Source: Salinicoccus sediminis
Lineage (GTDB): Bacteria; Bacillota; Bacilli; Staphylococcales; Salinicoccaceae
Assembly: GCF_000986795.1 (NCBI RefSeq)
Contig: NZ_LAYZ01000003.1
Span: 97,683-161,682, forward strand
Reading direction: 5' to 3'
DNA: 64,000 nt
The notes below the pieces were generated by a model. That model was not told the DNA's origin. It did no database searches and saw only the letters and a program-made list of their open reading frames with translations. Made by a program: the position numbers and the translations under genes. Of the stretch, positions 8,385 to 15,393 are shown one piece after another (the first letter of the stretch is position 1; each line of letters begins with the position of its first letter).

Positions 8385-8876
8385 ATGAGAGCAGCAGGAT
8401 ATGCATTGAAATATGGATATAGAAATAATAAGGGTTGGGTTTATAAGGAGGGGTGTCTGGAAGGTACTGATTTATCAGAAACTAAGGCGATCGATACTAA
8501 CGGAATGCCTTTCGGTGGTGTAAGGAACGGTCTCCTGGAAGTAAGAACGAATGACCGGGGGCTATTGTTTATACTTCAATTACATGAGCCACTTAGTTAT
8601 ATTCCGGACCTCATTGAAAACATAAGAATCAGTAATATAACCGGAGTAGGAGTGCGGGGGAATTATTATAAATCCATAGAGGATGAACATACTTTAGTCA
8701 CTAAGTTGAGTAACATCTCAGGTATTGTAATTAGTTCCATGAATGAAAATGAAGGTAGCAATATTCGATTATTCCAGGATGATGAAATACTTTTTACAGA
8801 AGAAATTGAATCCTTAGATAACGAAATAAAAGAAAAAGAAGTGCTTCGTATGGACATTGAGTTGTGTGATTTATGA
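8385..8876 (+). CDS. Divergent HK97 prohead-protease-like protein, probably inactive
   Basis: ATG at 8385 follows GAGAGGTG and is preferred over the upstream 8361 frame opening. The 163-residue chain keeps the order of the HK97 prohead protease (S78) fold: GYALKYGY at the start, DTNGMPFGGVRNGLLEVRTN, LLFILQLHEP, then ISNITGVGVRG, then LSNISGIVISSM. At the position of the family's catalytic Ser (consensus ISGMSFGF) this protein has ITGVGVRG, and the usual His in the (F/R)NHD strand is absent. It therefore looks like a protease fold that has lost catalysis. No capsid or portal gene is nearby. Confidence 0.5.
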   Translation: MRAAGYALKYGYRNNKGWVYKEGCLEGTDLSETKAIDTNGMPFGGVRNGLLEVRTNDRGLLFILQLHEPLSYIPDLIENIRISNITGVGVRGNYYKSIEDEHTLVTKLSNISGIVISSMNENEGSNIRLFQDDEILFTEEIESLDNEIKEKEVLRMDIELCDL

Positions 8877-8974
8877 ATGATTTCACTTAACAACACTGGT
8901 ATAATATTAGATAGATATGGGTACCTTCGCTTAAAAAACAATGCATTACAAAAAAACTGAATTTTTTGTCCTTC

Positions 8975-9008
8975 ATACCGCCAGCCCTCCTGCTGGTGGT
9001 ATTTTTAT
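8975..9008 (+). terminator. Intrinsic terminator after the prohead-protease-like gene
   Basis: Stem ATACCGCCAGC / GCTGGTGGTAT (one G-U), loop CCTCCT, followed by TTTTTAT. It separates the phage-like core from the accessory cargo. Confidence 0.85.
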
Positions 9009-9417
9009 ATCTTAGGATGATTTAACGATATCGTTAAAGTAACTTCACAGTAAGCCCACATAGCGATGATAGGCGTTGTCCATAATACTTATATCGTGAA
9101 TCGCTTAAATGCGCTGTATGGGCTTCTTTTTGTGTTTATAGATGGGGTAGGTAGTAGTGACCCCATAGATAAGCTGATGTACCAAATCGATACGTCAGGT
9201 CAGAACCCAATTTTGGGTTTTGTAGATGTGTTCAATTTTGAGCGATAGCTATTAGTCAAAAATGACTAGCCAACGCAAAATTGCGCCGGCTAAAAAAGCA
9301 TTAAAAAAAAGCCACTACAGTTTCCGCTGCAGCAGCTAAAAGTTATATTCCAGAAGTGATTATAGCGAGTTTGTCAGATATTGCTAGTTAACAGTCTTAT
9401 TATTTGAGAGAGGTGAA
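9009..9417. other. Gene-poor segment with several palindromes
   Basis: No convincing gene is present; a 60-codon frame at 9066 has no ribosome site. The segment contains a perfect 18-bp palindrome TTTAACGATATCGTTAAA (9021-9038), a stem ATGGGGT/ACCCCAT (9142-9148/9160-9166), AACCCAATTTTGGGTT (9204-9219), TTAGTCA/TGACTA (9252-9258/9263-9268), and a composite hairpin TAGCC-CGCAA/TTGCG-GGCTA (9267-9292). This density of dyads suggests operators, a structured RNA or an origin-like site. Confidence 0.4.
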
Positions 9418-9550
9418 TGGAAATGTTTTTCTTTTCGTAGTATACTAAAATTGTGTAGTCGAGCTGTCAGCATTCCCCGCTGATGGCTCTTTTTTTCCCC
9501 AGATATTGCCTAAACAAGTAAATATCTGTAATATTTAGTTAACTACACAA
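9418..9550 (+). promoter_or_regulatory. Promoter plus short leader RNA with attenuator hairpin (leader A)
   Basis: -35 TGGAAA (9418-9423), 17-nt spacer, -10 TATACT (9441-9446), predicted start near GTGTAG (9453). A terminator follows immediately: GAGCTGTCAGC (9461-9471) / GCTGATGGCTC (9479-9489) and seven T. The first bases TTGTGTAGT (9451-9459) are exactly complementary to ACTACACAA (9542-9550), just before the ribosome site of the downstream gene. The layout suggests control by attenuation or by 5'-end pairing. A similar leader is at 12604-12690. Confidence 0.65.
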
Positions 9551-9567
9551 TGAAAGAGGTTCGGGGA

Positions 9568-10500
9568 ATGAGTGCTAAAAAGAAATACATGAAAATTGAA
9601 GCTTATCAAATGAAACTTTTTAAAAAAGAAGATATTAATAATGAAAATTGGGCATACTTTAAATTAAGAAATATCGAGGATAAATATAACGATTTGAAAG
9701 AAGCGAAAGACCATCAAATTTTACATGGCTTATTCAAACATGAGCTGAGTCTTTTGGCGAATAAAAAAAACAATCAATACGAACTTGTTTTTAATAAATT
9801 GAGTTCTACAGATTTCCCTATAATTATAGATGAGGAAGGTAATTTCTCAGATATGAAAGATAATATTTCTGATGATAAAAATATTGGGAATCTAACTTGC
9901 GCTATTTATGATGATGTGAATAAAATTCTATTGGTACAAGTGAACTTTAATTCAATGAATGTACGTCAGATAGAAAAATATTTTAATGAATTATTCGTCC
10001 ATGATGATTATGTTTTAAAGTTGGAACCTTTAATCAATAGAAAATTTTATGAAAGAGTTAAATCAAAAACGAAATCCAAGTTTGAAGTTTCTATGTTATT
10101 GAATAGTGGTGTTTCAGAAAAGACTAATAGGAATGGTATCTTTTTTAAAAAGTATGAAGAGGCTAGATCTATAAATGCTGTAAGGACAAGTTTTACATTC
10201 TCTATGGGCCAAATTAAAAATGAAACATTAGAAGATACAGAATCTAATTTGCTTATTGAAGATATAGTTAACAATCAAGAAATAGTTCCGAAAGCTAAAG
10301 TCTCGTTCAAAGAACAAATGGATTCAAAACCTGAGTTAGCAGATTTACTTAATATGAAGATGAATAGTATCGTTGATTTTGATATTCCAGAAAGAGCTAC
10401 TTTAAGAGAGGATGCAATTTTAAATAAAATACGATTTAACTATGAAGATGAATTTAAAGAAAGGATTAATGAATTTTTTAGAGATTTTGGGAGGAGATGA
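9568..10500 (+). CDS. Accessory cytosolic protein, first gene of an unfamiliar two-gene module
   Basis: ATG at 9568 follows AAAGAGG and is preferred over ATG at 9550, which lies inside the leader-complementary segment. The 310-residue soluble protein has an N-terminal alpha/beta domain (residues 1-150), with strand-like LTCAIYDDVNKILLVQVNFN, and a helical C-terminal domain rich in acidic residues. I recognise no catalytic motif. It overlaps a four-helix membrane protein by four bases. A soluble protein of about 310 residues coupled to a four-TM partner recalls the Kiwa defence pair (KwaB/KwaA), but gene order is reversed and I could not establish homology. Cargo of an element and leader-controlled. 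Confidence 0.6.
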   Translation: MSAKKKYMKIEAYQMKLFKKEDINNENWAYFKLRNIEDKYNDLKEAKDHQILHGLFKHELSLLANKKNNQYELVFNKLSSTDFPIIIDEEGNFSDMKDNISDDKNIGNLTCAIYDDVNKILLVQVNFNSMNVRQIEKYFNELFVHDDYVLKLEPLINRKFYERVKSKTKSKFEVSMLLNSGVSEKTNRNGIFFKKYEEARSINAVRTSFTFSMGQIKNETLEDTESNLLIEDIVNNQEIVPKAKVSFKEQMDSKPELADLLNMKMNSIVDFDIPERATLREDAILNKIRFNYEDEFKERINEFFRDFGRR

Positions 10501-10949
10501 ATATTATTAAATATATCTCGGTAATTATAGCTGTGGTTACCCTCTTATTTATGAATTGGAATATTTATCTTGCAGATTGTCAATCGCAAGAAAGAGTCCT
10601 AGATAATTTAGTAAATATAAACACTACAATAATAGGGTTTCTAATCACATTAATAGGTATAATTGCAGCAATCAGAAATGTTACGATTGTAAATGATTAT
10701 ATGAATGATCATGGAAATAAATTTAAAAGAATTTTGTATATTACTATGTTATCGGGTTTAATTGCAATTATACTTATATTAACAATACTGAGTTTAATAT
10801 ACATGCCTATTAGAAATCTCTTATTAATACTGATGTTAGTTTCTCAAATTATCTTTCTTTTATCTTGCATCTTAATTATAAGTAACATGATTGATATGAT
10901 ATTTATAAAACAAGAGAATCGATTTTCTGAAGAAGATGCCTATAAGTAA
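10497..10949 (+). CDS. Four-helix membrane partner protein
   Basis: The ATG overlaps the previous stop (ATGA), behind GGGAGGAG. The 150-residue protein has four hydrophobic helices at about residues 4-25, 37-58, 76-99 and 103-128, with short loops, and a charged cytosolic tail. No transporter or enzyme motif is seen. Tight coupling to the soluble protein upstream implies a two-component system, possibly a membrane effector/anchor with a soluble sensor; this is inference. Confidence 0.65.
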   Translation: MNIIKYISVIIAVVTLLFMNWNIYLADCQSQERVLDNLVNINTTIIGFLITLIGIIAAIRNVTIVNDYMNDHGNKFKRILYITMLSGLIAIILILTILSLIYMPIRNLLLILMLVSQIIFLLSCILIISNMIDMIFIKQENRFSEEDAYK

Positions 10950-11001
10950 ATTAATTCTTTTTATGCGTTTTTCTCGATCTGTTGAGATGGGATATACAAG
11001 A

Positions 11002-11029
11002 TTACCCCACTGCAGGTGGTCTTTTTTTA
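11002..11029 (+). terminator. Short hairpin with T-run between cargo genes
   Basis: CCAC/GTGG stem around TGCAG followed by seven T (11022-11028). The stem is short, so termination may be partial. GATATACAAG upstream could be a -10 of a very short transcript, which would make a third promoter-terminator-gene arrangement in this cargo region, but no good -35 is seen. Confidence 0.5.
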
Positions 11030-11061
11030 ACTTATATTATTTAATGATTGGAATGAGAACA

Positions 11062-11739
11062 ATGTTATACACTATTATAGTTCCAATATACATACCGATA
11101 ATTACTGCCTTAATTGCATTGATTGGCGTGATACTAACCGCTATAGTAGGTTGGTGGAATAATAAAAAGCAGTTTAATGGCCTAGTAGTATCGCAATCGA
11201 GAATAAATTGGATACAAGAAGTGAGGAAACATGCAGCGGTATATTTATCGCATATGAGTAATTGTAAATCAATATTGGAACAAATAGAGAGTTCTAACCA
11301 ATCAATTACTGATTTGAGAAAACGGATTAAAGTTTATGATGACATTTGGTATCCTTCAGAATCAGAAGAACCAGTAGATTATGAAGTGGACTGCCCTGGT
11401 CACGAAGATTCTAATAAAACTTATAGAAAGAATATTGCTGATTTATACGTTTCTATTAAAAAATCATCAAAATTGTTAATAGAAGAACAAGATAAATTTA
11501 ACGAAAACTTCCAATTATTAACTCTTTACTTGCCGAAAAATCCAAAGAAAAGTCTTGAAGAGGATGATCATGCACAACTATTATCCATGATGAATGAGTT
11601 GAAATTAATGATTTCAGATGGTGTGAAAAATAAAGAAAATGTAAATGCTGTGGAGTTTAAAGGTAAAGTAAATAAATTTACTAACAAGATAAGTAATTAT
11701 TTAAAACAAGAGTGGGATGAGGCAAAGAAGAATAAATGA
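11062..11739 (+). CDS. Membrane-anchored coiled-coil accessory protein
   Basis: The open frame reaches back to 10936, overlapping the previous gene and a terminator, so a start at one of the ATGs 11044, 11053 or 11062 is more likely; 11062 has GGAATGAG upstream. The product has one or two N-terminal helices (IVPIYIPIITALIALIGVIL, then TAIVGWWNNKK). A long cytosolic region follows with helices (SRINWIQEVRKHAAVYLSHM). The WIQEVR segment after a single membrane anchor occurs in many uncharacterised accessory proteins near phage-defence loci. Function unknown. Confidence 0.55.
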   Translation: MLYTIIVPIYIPIITALIALIGVILTAIVGWWNNKKQFNGLVVSQSRINWIQEVRKHAAVYLSHMSNCKSILEQIESSNQSITDLRKRIKVYDDIWYPSESEEPVDYEVDCPGHEDSNKTYRKNIADLYVSIKKSSKLLIEEQDKFNENFQLLTLYLPKNPKKSLEEDDHAQLLSMMNELKLMISDGVKNKENVNAVEFKGKVNKFTNKISNYLKQEWDEAKKNK

Positions 11740-11833
11740 TTATTCTTTGCATAAGAGTAGGTTTTAAATCTTTAACTTATATGCAAACTGCATAAAAATT
11801 TAATTATCAGAGAGTCTCTCCTAAGAGATATTG

Positions 11834-11868
11834 AAAGCCAGCTTCTAATGTAAAAGGCGGCTTTTTGG
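11834..11868. terminator. Terminator between convergent cargo genes
   Basis: AAAGCC ... GGCTTT stem with TTTTT on the plus side, between the plus-strand gene ending at 11739 and the minus-strand gene ending at 11869. The loop is long (about 15 nt), so strength is moderate. Confidence 0.55.
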
Positions 11869-12315
11869 TTACAACAAATTTGAAATCTTATCTTTTAAGT
11901 TGTTAAAGTTATTCTTGGAGTATGCATTATCATAAGTCAGTTTAATTGTATTATCCGCAATAGAAAAATGTATTTCAGTTAAATTCAAGTCATCTACGAT
12001 TCCATCAGAATATACCAAAGTATAGTCGGTTAGTGCCTGCTTACTTTTTTGAGTATATAATTGGCTATCTTTATAACTTAAATATGTGATATGACTTTTT
12101 GTAACAATCAAAGCCTGCTCAGTCTCGAAATAAATGAAATCATCTTCTGAAAGAGAAATATCTTCTGTCATCATCAAGAAACGGAGATCCCTAAAAATTT
12201 TACTTTCATGCAACTTATTAACTACATGAGTGTCTGTATCTCCATTTATATTTCCTTCTTTGCACTTTTTGAATAAATCGACTAATTCTTTATAAGTCTC
12301 CTCTGGTGTTCTCAT
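11869..12315 (-). CDS. Hypothetical accessory protein, 148 aa
   Basis: The minus-strand ATG follows TTGGAGGTAC. The protein has an N-terminal helix-rich part (residues 1-45) and a C-terminal beta-rich part (FIYFETEQALIVTKSHITYL; NLTEIHFSIADNTIKLTYD). This might be a PH-like or small beta-sandwich domain. No membrane segment, no catalytic motif. It stands alone between two leader-controlled cargo operons and is transcribed against both. Function unknown. Confidence 0.55.
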   Translation of the reverse strand: MRTPEETYKELVDLFKKCKEGNINGDTDTHVVNKLHESKIFRDLRFLMMTEDISLSEDDFIYFETEQALIVTKSHITYLSYKDSQLYTQKSKQALTDYTLVYSDGIVDDLNLTEIHFSIADNTIKLTYDNAYSKNNFNNLKDKISNLL

Positions 12316-12603
12316 AATGTACCTCCAATTAGTAGTGATATTTTTAATATAGACTACTATCTAGTTATAGTAAATGAACCAATACGAGGAGTCCGATCTG
12401 TATAGATAATACGGATTGTTTAAAAAATGACCACATAGGATGGACTGTGTGAAGCGTTTAGTAGTTCAATTGATATATAATGTTCATAAAATGCTAAAAA
12501 CGGATTAAAATGGCTTATTTGACCTCACAAATGATTATTAGTTTTTGAGGATATTAGAAAATAATTAAATTAAGAAAATTTATTGACATTTTTAAAATAG
12601 AGA
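12316..12603. other. AT-rich spacer between cargo units
   Basis: Nothing coding is supported. It includes the upstream region of the minus-strand gene, a dyad ATCTGTAT/ATACGGAT around 12395-12415, and a possible promoter TTGACA (12583-12588) with TACAAC 17 bases further on that could also feed the downstream operon. Confidence 0.4.
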
Positions 12604-12690
12604 TTTACAACGAGTTAAATTAGGGTATTATTAGTAATAAGTGTAGACATCGAGGAGCAGCATGCGTATTGTCTGCTCTTTTTTGTCTAC
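12604..12690 (+). promoter_or_regulatory. Promoter plus short leader RNA with attenuator hairpin (leader B)
   Basis: -35 TTTACA (12604-12609), 16-nt spacer, -10 TATTAT (12626-12631), predicted start near GTGTAGAC (12641). Terminator stem GAGCAG (12655-12660) / CTGCTC (12673-12678) with six T. An outer repeat GTAGACA (12643-12649) / TGTCTAC (12684-12690) spans the whole hairpin. It shares with leader A the 5' GTGTAG, a following CGAG, the immediate terminator and a 5' end complementary to sequence past the hairpin. Confidence 0.65.
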
Positions 12691-12743
12691 TAAACAGTAT
12701 GATCTAGTAAATAGGTTATGTTGTTAAGAGGAGGAGAGTTAAC

Positions 12744-13064
12744 ATGAGTAATGCAGTAATGTTACCTAAGTATTCACAATACGAGCTTACTTCATTAGTG
12801 AGGAACCAAAGTTCATCAGCAATCGACATAAACGAAAAGGACCAAGAACTTTATAAAGATATCATATCAGGTGACATCATTTTTAAAGAAGAGCACTTTC
12901 GACTTGCTGCTGAATTGCTTGAACTTGATAAAAAGGATGTATTTGCATACGAATATGAAAGTGATTTGGTCTATAGAAATAATAATGATGGTTCTGAATT
13001 AGAAGAAATAAAGCTACTATTTAGATTGGTGGCGGAACAAAGAAAATTAAAAGGTGAAGTATAA
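12744..13064 (+). CDS. Small Xre-like HTH protein, probable antitoxin/regulator
   Basis: Starts behind AGAGGAGGAGAG. The 106-residue protein contains the second half of a Cro-like fold (IIFKEEHFRLAAELLELDKK followed by DVFAYEYE) and an acidic C-terminal helix. It precedes an ImmA/IrrE metalloprotease and a PIN-like gene by a few bases. In many toxin-antitoxin and prophage switches an Xre protein is fused to or paired with such a protease, which cleaves it. Here the HTH part is a separate gene. Confidence 0.6.
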   Translation: MSNAVMLPKYSQYELTSLVRNQSSSAIDINEKDQELYKDIISGDIIFKEEHFRLAAELLELDKKDVFAYEYESDLVYRNNNDGSELEEIKLLFRLVAEQRKLKGEV

Positions 13065-13067
13065 GTT

Positions 13068-13823
13068 ATGAAGAAATTAAGACTCTCGGAAACGAAAAAA
13101 GAAGAATTAAATCGAGAAGCTGATACATGGGTGAGAAAGTTTAAAACAGAATATCCTCTTGTAAAATACCCTATTAATGATCCTTTCGCAGAAGTAGAGA
13201 AATTGGGGTATTTTATTATTGCCAAAAAAGTGGAGAGTGAGATTGCCGGTCTACAATACAAAATTGGAGACGATGGATACATATTGATTAACAATAACGA
13301 TGATTTAGGAAGACAACATCATTCACTATTTCACGAGGTATTCCATTTATATTCCGGAGTAGGCTTGGGAGTTCATTTAAAAGGTGAGTCTGAATATATT
13401 GAAAGTGAATACTTAGCAGACGCTTTCGCTTCGAGACTATTAATGGACCGGTCACTTGTACAAAAATATATAGATGAAAATAGAGTGAATATAGAATTTC
13501 TAAGTCATGTAGATTTAATTAGGATGCATAATTACTTCAATGTTAGTTATAGTAATATGGCTTTTGTGCTAAAACAGATGTTTCCAGATGAATTCAACCC
13601 AGTTATGTTTGCAATAGGAAAATTGCCTAGGAGAAGTGATTTATTGAAAAAGACAAAAGACACTAGTCTTTCTACTAAGCTCTCCGAAGTTCCTGAATTT
13701 GATTATATTACCCCTAGTATCTTTGAAACTCTAAGCTCAAATTTAGAGAGTGGTAGGGTTTCCGAAGAAAGGATAGAAGAAATTCTGGATTTCTTTTCAG
13801 AGGAGTTGAATCTTGGTGAATAA
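13068..13823 (+). CDS. ImmA/IrrE-family metallopeptidase
   Basis: A 251-residue protein with the M78 zinc-binding motif HEVFH (in HHSLFHEVFHLYSGVG, about residues 84-99) and the third ligand region ESEYLADAFASRLLM about 30 residues later. This is the classic ImmA/IrrE layout. Such proteases cleave Xre repressors on stress. The rest is helical with a charged C-terminus. It is coupled to the HTH gene upstream and overlaps the PIN-like gene downstream, so it is likely the regulatory or antitoxin part of a three-gene unit. Confidence 0.8.
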   Translation: MKKLRLSETKKEELNREADTWVRKFKTEYPLVKYPINDPFAEVEKLGYFIIAKKVESEIAGLQYKIGDDGYILINNNDDLGRQHHSLFHEVFHLYSGVGLGVHLKGESEYIESEYLADAFASRLLMDRSLVQKYIDENRVNIEFLSHVDLIRMHNYFNVSYSNMAFVLKQMFPDEFNPVMFAIGKLPRRSDLLKKTKDTSLSTKLSEVPEFDYITPSIFETLSSNLESGRVSEERIEEILDFFSEELNLGE

Positions 13824-14427
13824 TGAATTGAATTGTCTATGTGATACAAACATATGGATTAATGTATCATGTATCAATCGACATACTAAATACCTTGATT
13901 GTTACAGAATAGTAGGATTTGTAGAACAAGTACATAATGAAATAGTAAAATTCAAAAATAGTGAAAACACTCATAAAATTTTTAAGGATTATGATGAATG
14001 TAAAAAAGACTATAAAGTATTAGAGATTGACGAATTAGGAGATATGAAACCTCATTTTGTCATGGAATTGAAAAGAAGGGGCTTCAATGAGTTAGATAAT
14101 AGCGATAAAACTATTAAAAATTTAGGTGAGTATGTTTCTCTATATTTTGCTTATTATAAGGATATAGTATTTATACATTCAGAAGATAATGAATTTATGG
14201 ATGATGTTTCATTAAGTGAGTTTAAAAATATAAATGTTATAGGTTGGAACGAAGTAGCAGGAAACATAACAAAAGATGATAATGAAAGATTAAAAATAAA
14301 TAAAGAAGTTCAAGAAAGAAGAAGTAATATATTTGATCCAAAGAAAAAGAATCAAAGAAATTCTAAAGGAACTTTGAAAGATCGTATGGCAAAAATGCAA
14401 AAAAATATCAACTCTAAAAGATTGTAA
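13813..14427 (+). CDS. PIN-like domain protein, probable RNase toxin
   Basis: TTG at 13813 has AGAGGAG 7 bases upstream; GTG at 13816 is an alternative. The 204-residue product starts with CDTNIWINV (first PIN acidic residue), has FVEQVHNEIVKF (second) and VFIHSEDNEFMDD (the last acidic cluster), matching the PIN-like (DUF4411-type) order. The C-terminal 55 residues are very basic (KKKNQRNSKGTLKDRMAKMQ), suited to RNA binding. It overlaps the protease gene, as expected for a protease-linked PIN toxin pair. I did not verify toxicity. Confidence 0.65.
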   Translation: MVNNELNCLCDTNIWINVSCINRHTKYLDCYRIVGFVEQVHNEIVKFKNSENTHKIFKDYDECKKDYKVLEIDELGDMKPHFVMELKRRGFNELDNSDKTIKNLGEYVSLYFAYYKDIVFIHSEDNEFMDDVSLSEFKNINVIGWNEVAGNITKDDNERLKINKEVQERRSNIFDPKKKNQRNSKGTLKDRMAKMQKNINSKRL

Positions 14428-14602
14428 ACATTTTACTTTTATATATAGTTAAGTCCTGTCCCCTTGGTTTTGTAATTAAAAAGTGATTACATGGAAGAGG
14501 CACAGAGAGCTATTGGCACAGACCATAAGAGTTATAAATTGTAAATTCTTGAATTCTTCTGTGCAGGCTTTTATGAGCTGAATACGAGCAAGAGGTGAAT
14601 AT
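14428..14602 (+). other. Spacer with GCACAGA/TCTGTGC inverted repeat
   Basis: A GCACAGA ... TCTGTGC repeat (about 14516-14564) encloses AAATTCTTGAATT, giving a possible long hairpin upstream of the membrane-protein gene. No T-run follows. Promoter for the next gene not identified. Confidence 0.35.
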
Positions 14603-15175
14603 ATGTCTGGTTCTGAAGTGTGGAGCTTAATTTTATCCAGCATCTCATTATTGATTGCAATGGCGACTGTTTTGATTGCTTTCTTGAATAGAAATGATAG
14701 CATCAGACCGCATATATATGTCTACTTGGATGACATGAGGGATGATGAGGGTAATATTTCTGATGGATATATCGTGATAGAGAACCTTGGGAAGTATCCG
14801 GCAAGGATGAATAATATAGAAGCTAAAGGTAAAACAAGAATCTTCGTCAATAATAAACAATACGGTTTTGAACAGATTGGAGATACTCCCGGAAATTACT
14901 ACATTGATTTAGAAAAAGTATTGAAGAACAAATTAAAAGGGATCTCTATACTACCAGGCAAAGAAGAAAGAGTTTTTATATCTTTAAATGAACCAGCTAT
15001 AAGCAATATTGGTATCGAAAAGTTGGATAGTTATCTTGAAGTCCTTCCATATACCGTTAAAAGCCTCAAAGACAAAGGTGAAAAATACATAATCATAGTG
15101 GAATATACGAAAGTTAAGCGGTTATTAATCAAAGTTAGAGGATTTAACTTCTATAAAGATAGTTTTGATATATAG
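14603..15175 (+). CDS. Single-TM anchored accessory protein at the element right end
   Basis: ATG follows AAGAGGTG. The 190-residue protein has one N-terminal membrane helix (VWSLILSSISLLIAMATVLI, residues 6-25). A soluble beta-rich domain follows (PHIYVYLDDMRDDEGNISDG; YIVIENLGKYPARMNNIEAK), probably cytosolic. Such TM-plus-beta proteins are frequent in Gram-positive mobile elements, with no assigned role. It is the last gene before the arm-like repeats at the right end of element 1. Confidence 0.6.
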   Translation: MSGSEVWSLILSSISLLIAMATVLIAFLNRNDSIRPHIYVYLDDMRDDEGNISDGYIVIENLGKYPARMNNIEAKGKTRIFVNNKQYGFEQIGDTPGNYYIDLEKVLKNKLKGISILPGKEERVFISLNEPAISNIGIEKLDSYLEVLPYTVKSLKDKGEKYIIIVEYTKVKRLLIKVRGFNFYKDSFDI

Positions 15176-15177
15176 CA

Positions 15178-15227
15178 AGGGCATTTTTCAGGGCAATCTC
15201 AGGGCAAGTTTTTAGTAAAAGGGCAAA
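15178..15227 (+). repeat. GGGCA direct repeats, probable integrase arm sites at the element 1 right end
   Basis: Four copies of GGGCA(A) lie within 50 bp (15179, 15191, 15202, 15221). The unit TTCAGGGCAAT-3 nt-AGGGCAA is nearly identical to the pair at 40997-41016 at the right end of element 2. Repeated GGGCAAA motifs next to att cores are typical arm sites of a Gram-positive tyrosine integrase group. Confidence 0.6.
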
Positions 15228-15339
15228 CGGTATCGGAAATGGAATCTATGAAATTCTTCTAAAATGCTGATTTAATAGGATTTCTCTTAAGTGTAGATAC
15301 CTTAAAAATGACTGTCTGTAAAAGAAGAACAGTAATACC

Positions 15340-15376
15340 AAAAAAGCTCCAGGTCACTGACCTGGAGCTTTTTTAA
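15340..15376. terminator. Bidirectional terminator at the end of rocA
   Basis: AGCTCCAGGTCA / TGACCTGGAGCT perfect stem flanked by A-run and T-run on both sides. It ends rocA (minus) and any read-through from element 1. Confidence 0.9.
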
Positions 15377-15393
15377 TGTCCAAATATATTTTT

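Larger units (their letters stand above)
1..15330. mobile_element. Element 1: phage-derived integrated element (defective prophage or satellite), left end outside window
   Basis: An integrase reading toward the left edge, a divergent repressor/Cro switch, excisionase-like and replication genes, a RinA-like regulator and AT-rich cargo form one block. It ends before rocA at repeated GGGCA motifs (15178-15227) like integrase arm sites. A prohead-protease-like gene is the only morphogenesis-type gene; no terminase, portal, capsid, tail or lysis gene is visible. This suits a decayed prophage or a phage satellite. The right boundary is placed by the arm-like repeats and the start of backbone genes, not by a matched att pair, because the left end is missing. 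Confidence 0.7.

Noticed and set aside
9066..9248. 60-codon plus-strand frame between terminator and leader A
   Set aside because: No ribosome site, no conserved pattern, and it lies across several dyads.
9267..9300. Hairpin followed by A-run as a plus-strand terminator
   Set aside because: The run after the stem is A, not T, on the plus strand, and on the minus strand the T-run precedes the hairpin.
10936..11061. N-terminal extension of the membrane coiled-coil protein
   Set aside because: It overlaps the previous gene and a T-run hairpin and has no ribosome site at its opening; a start near 11044-11062 is more natural.
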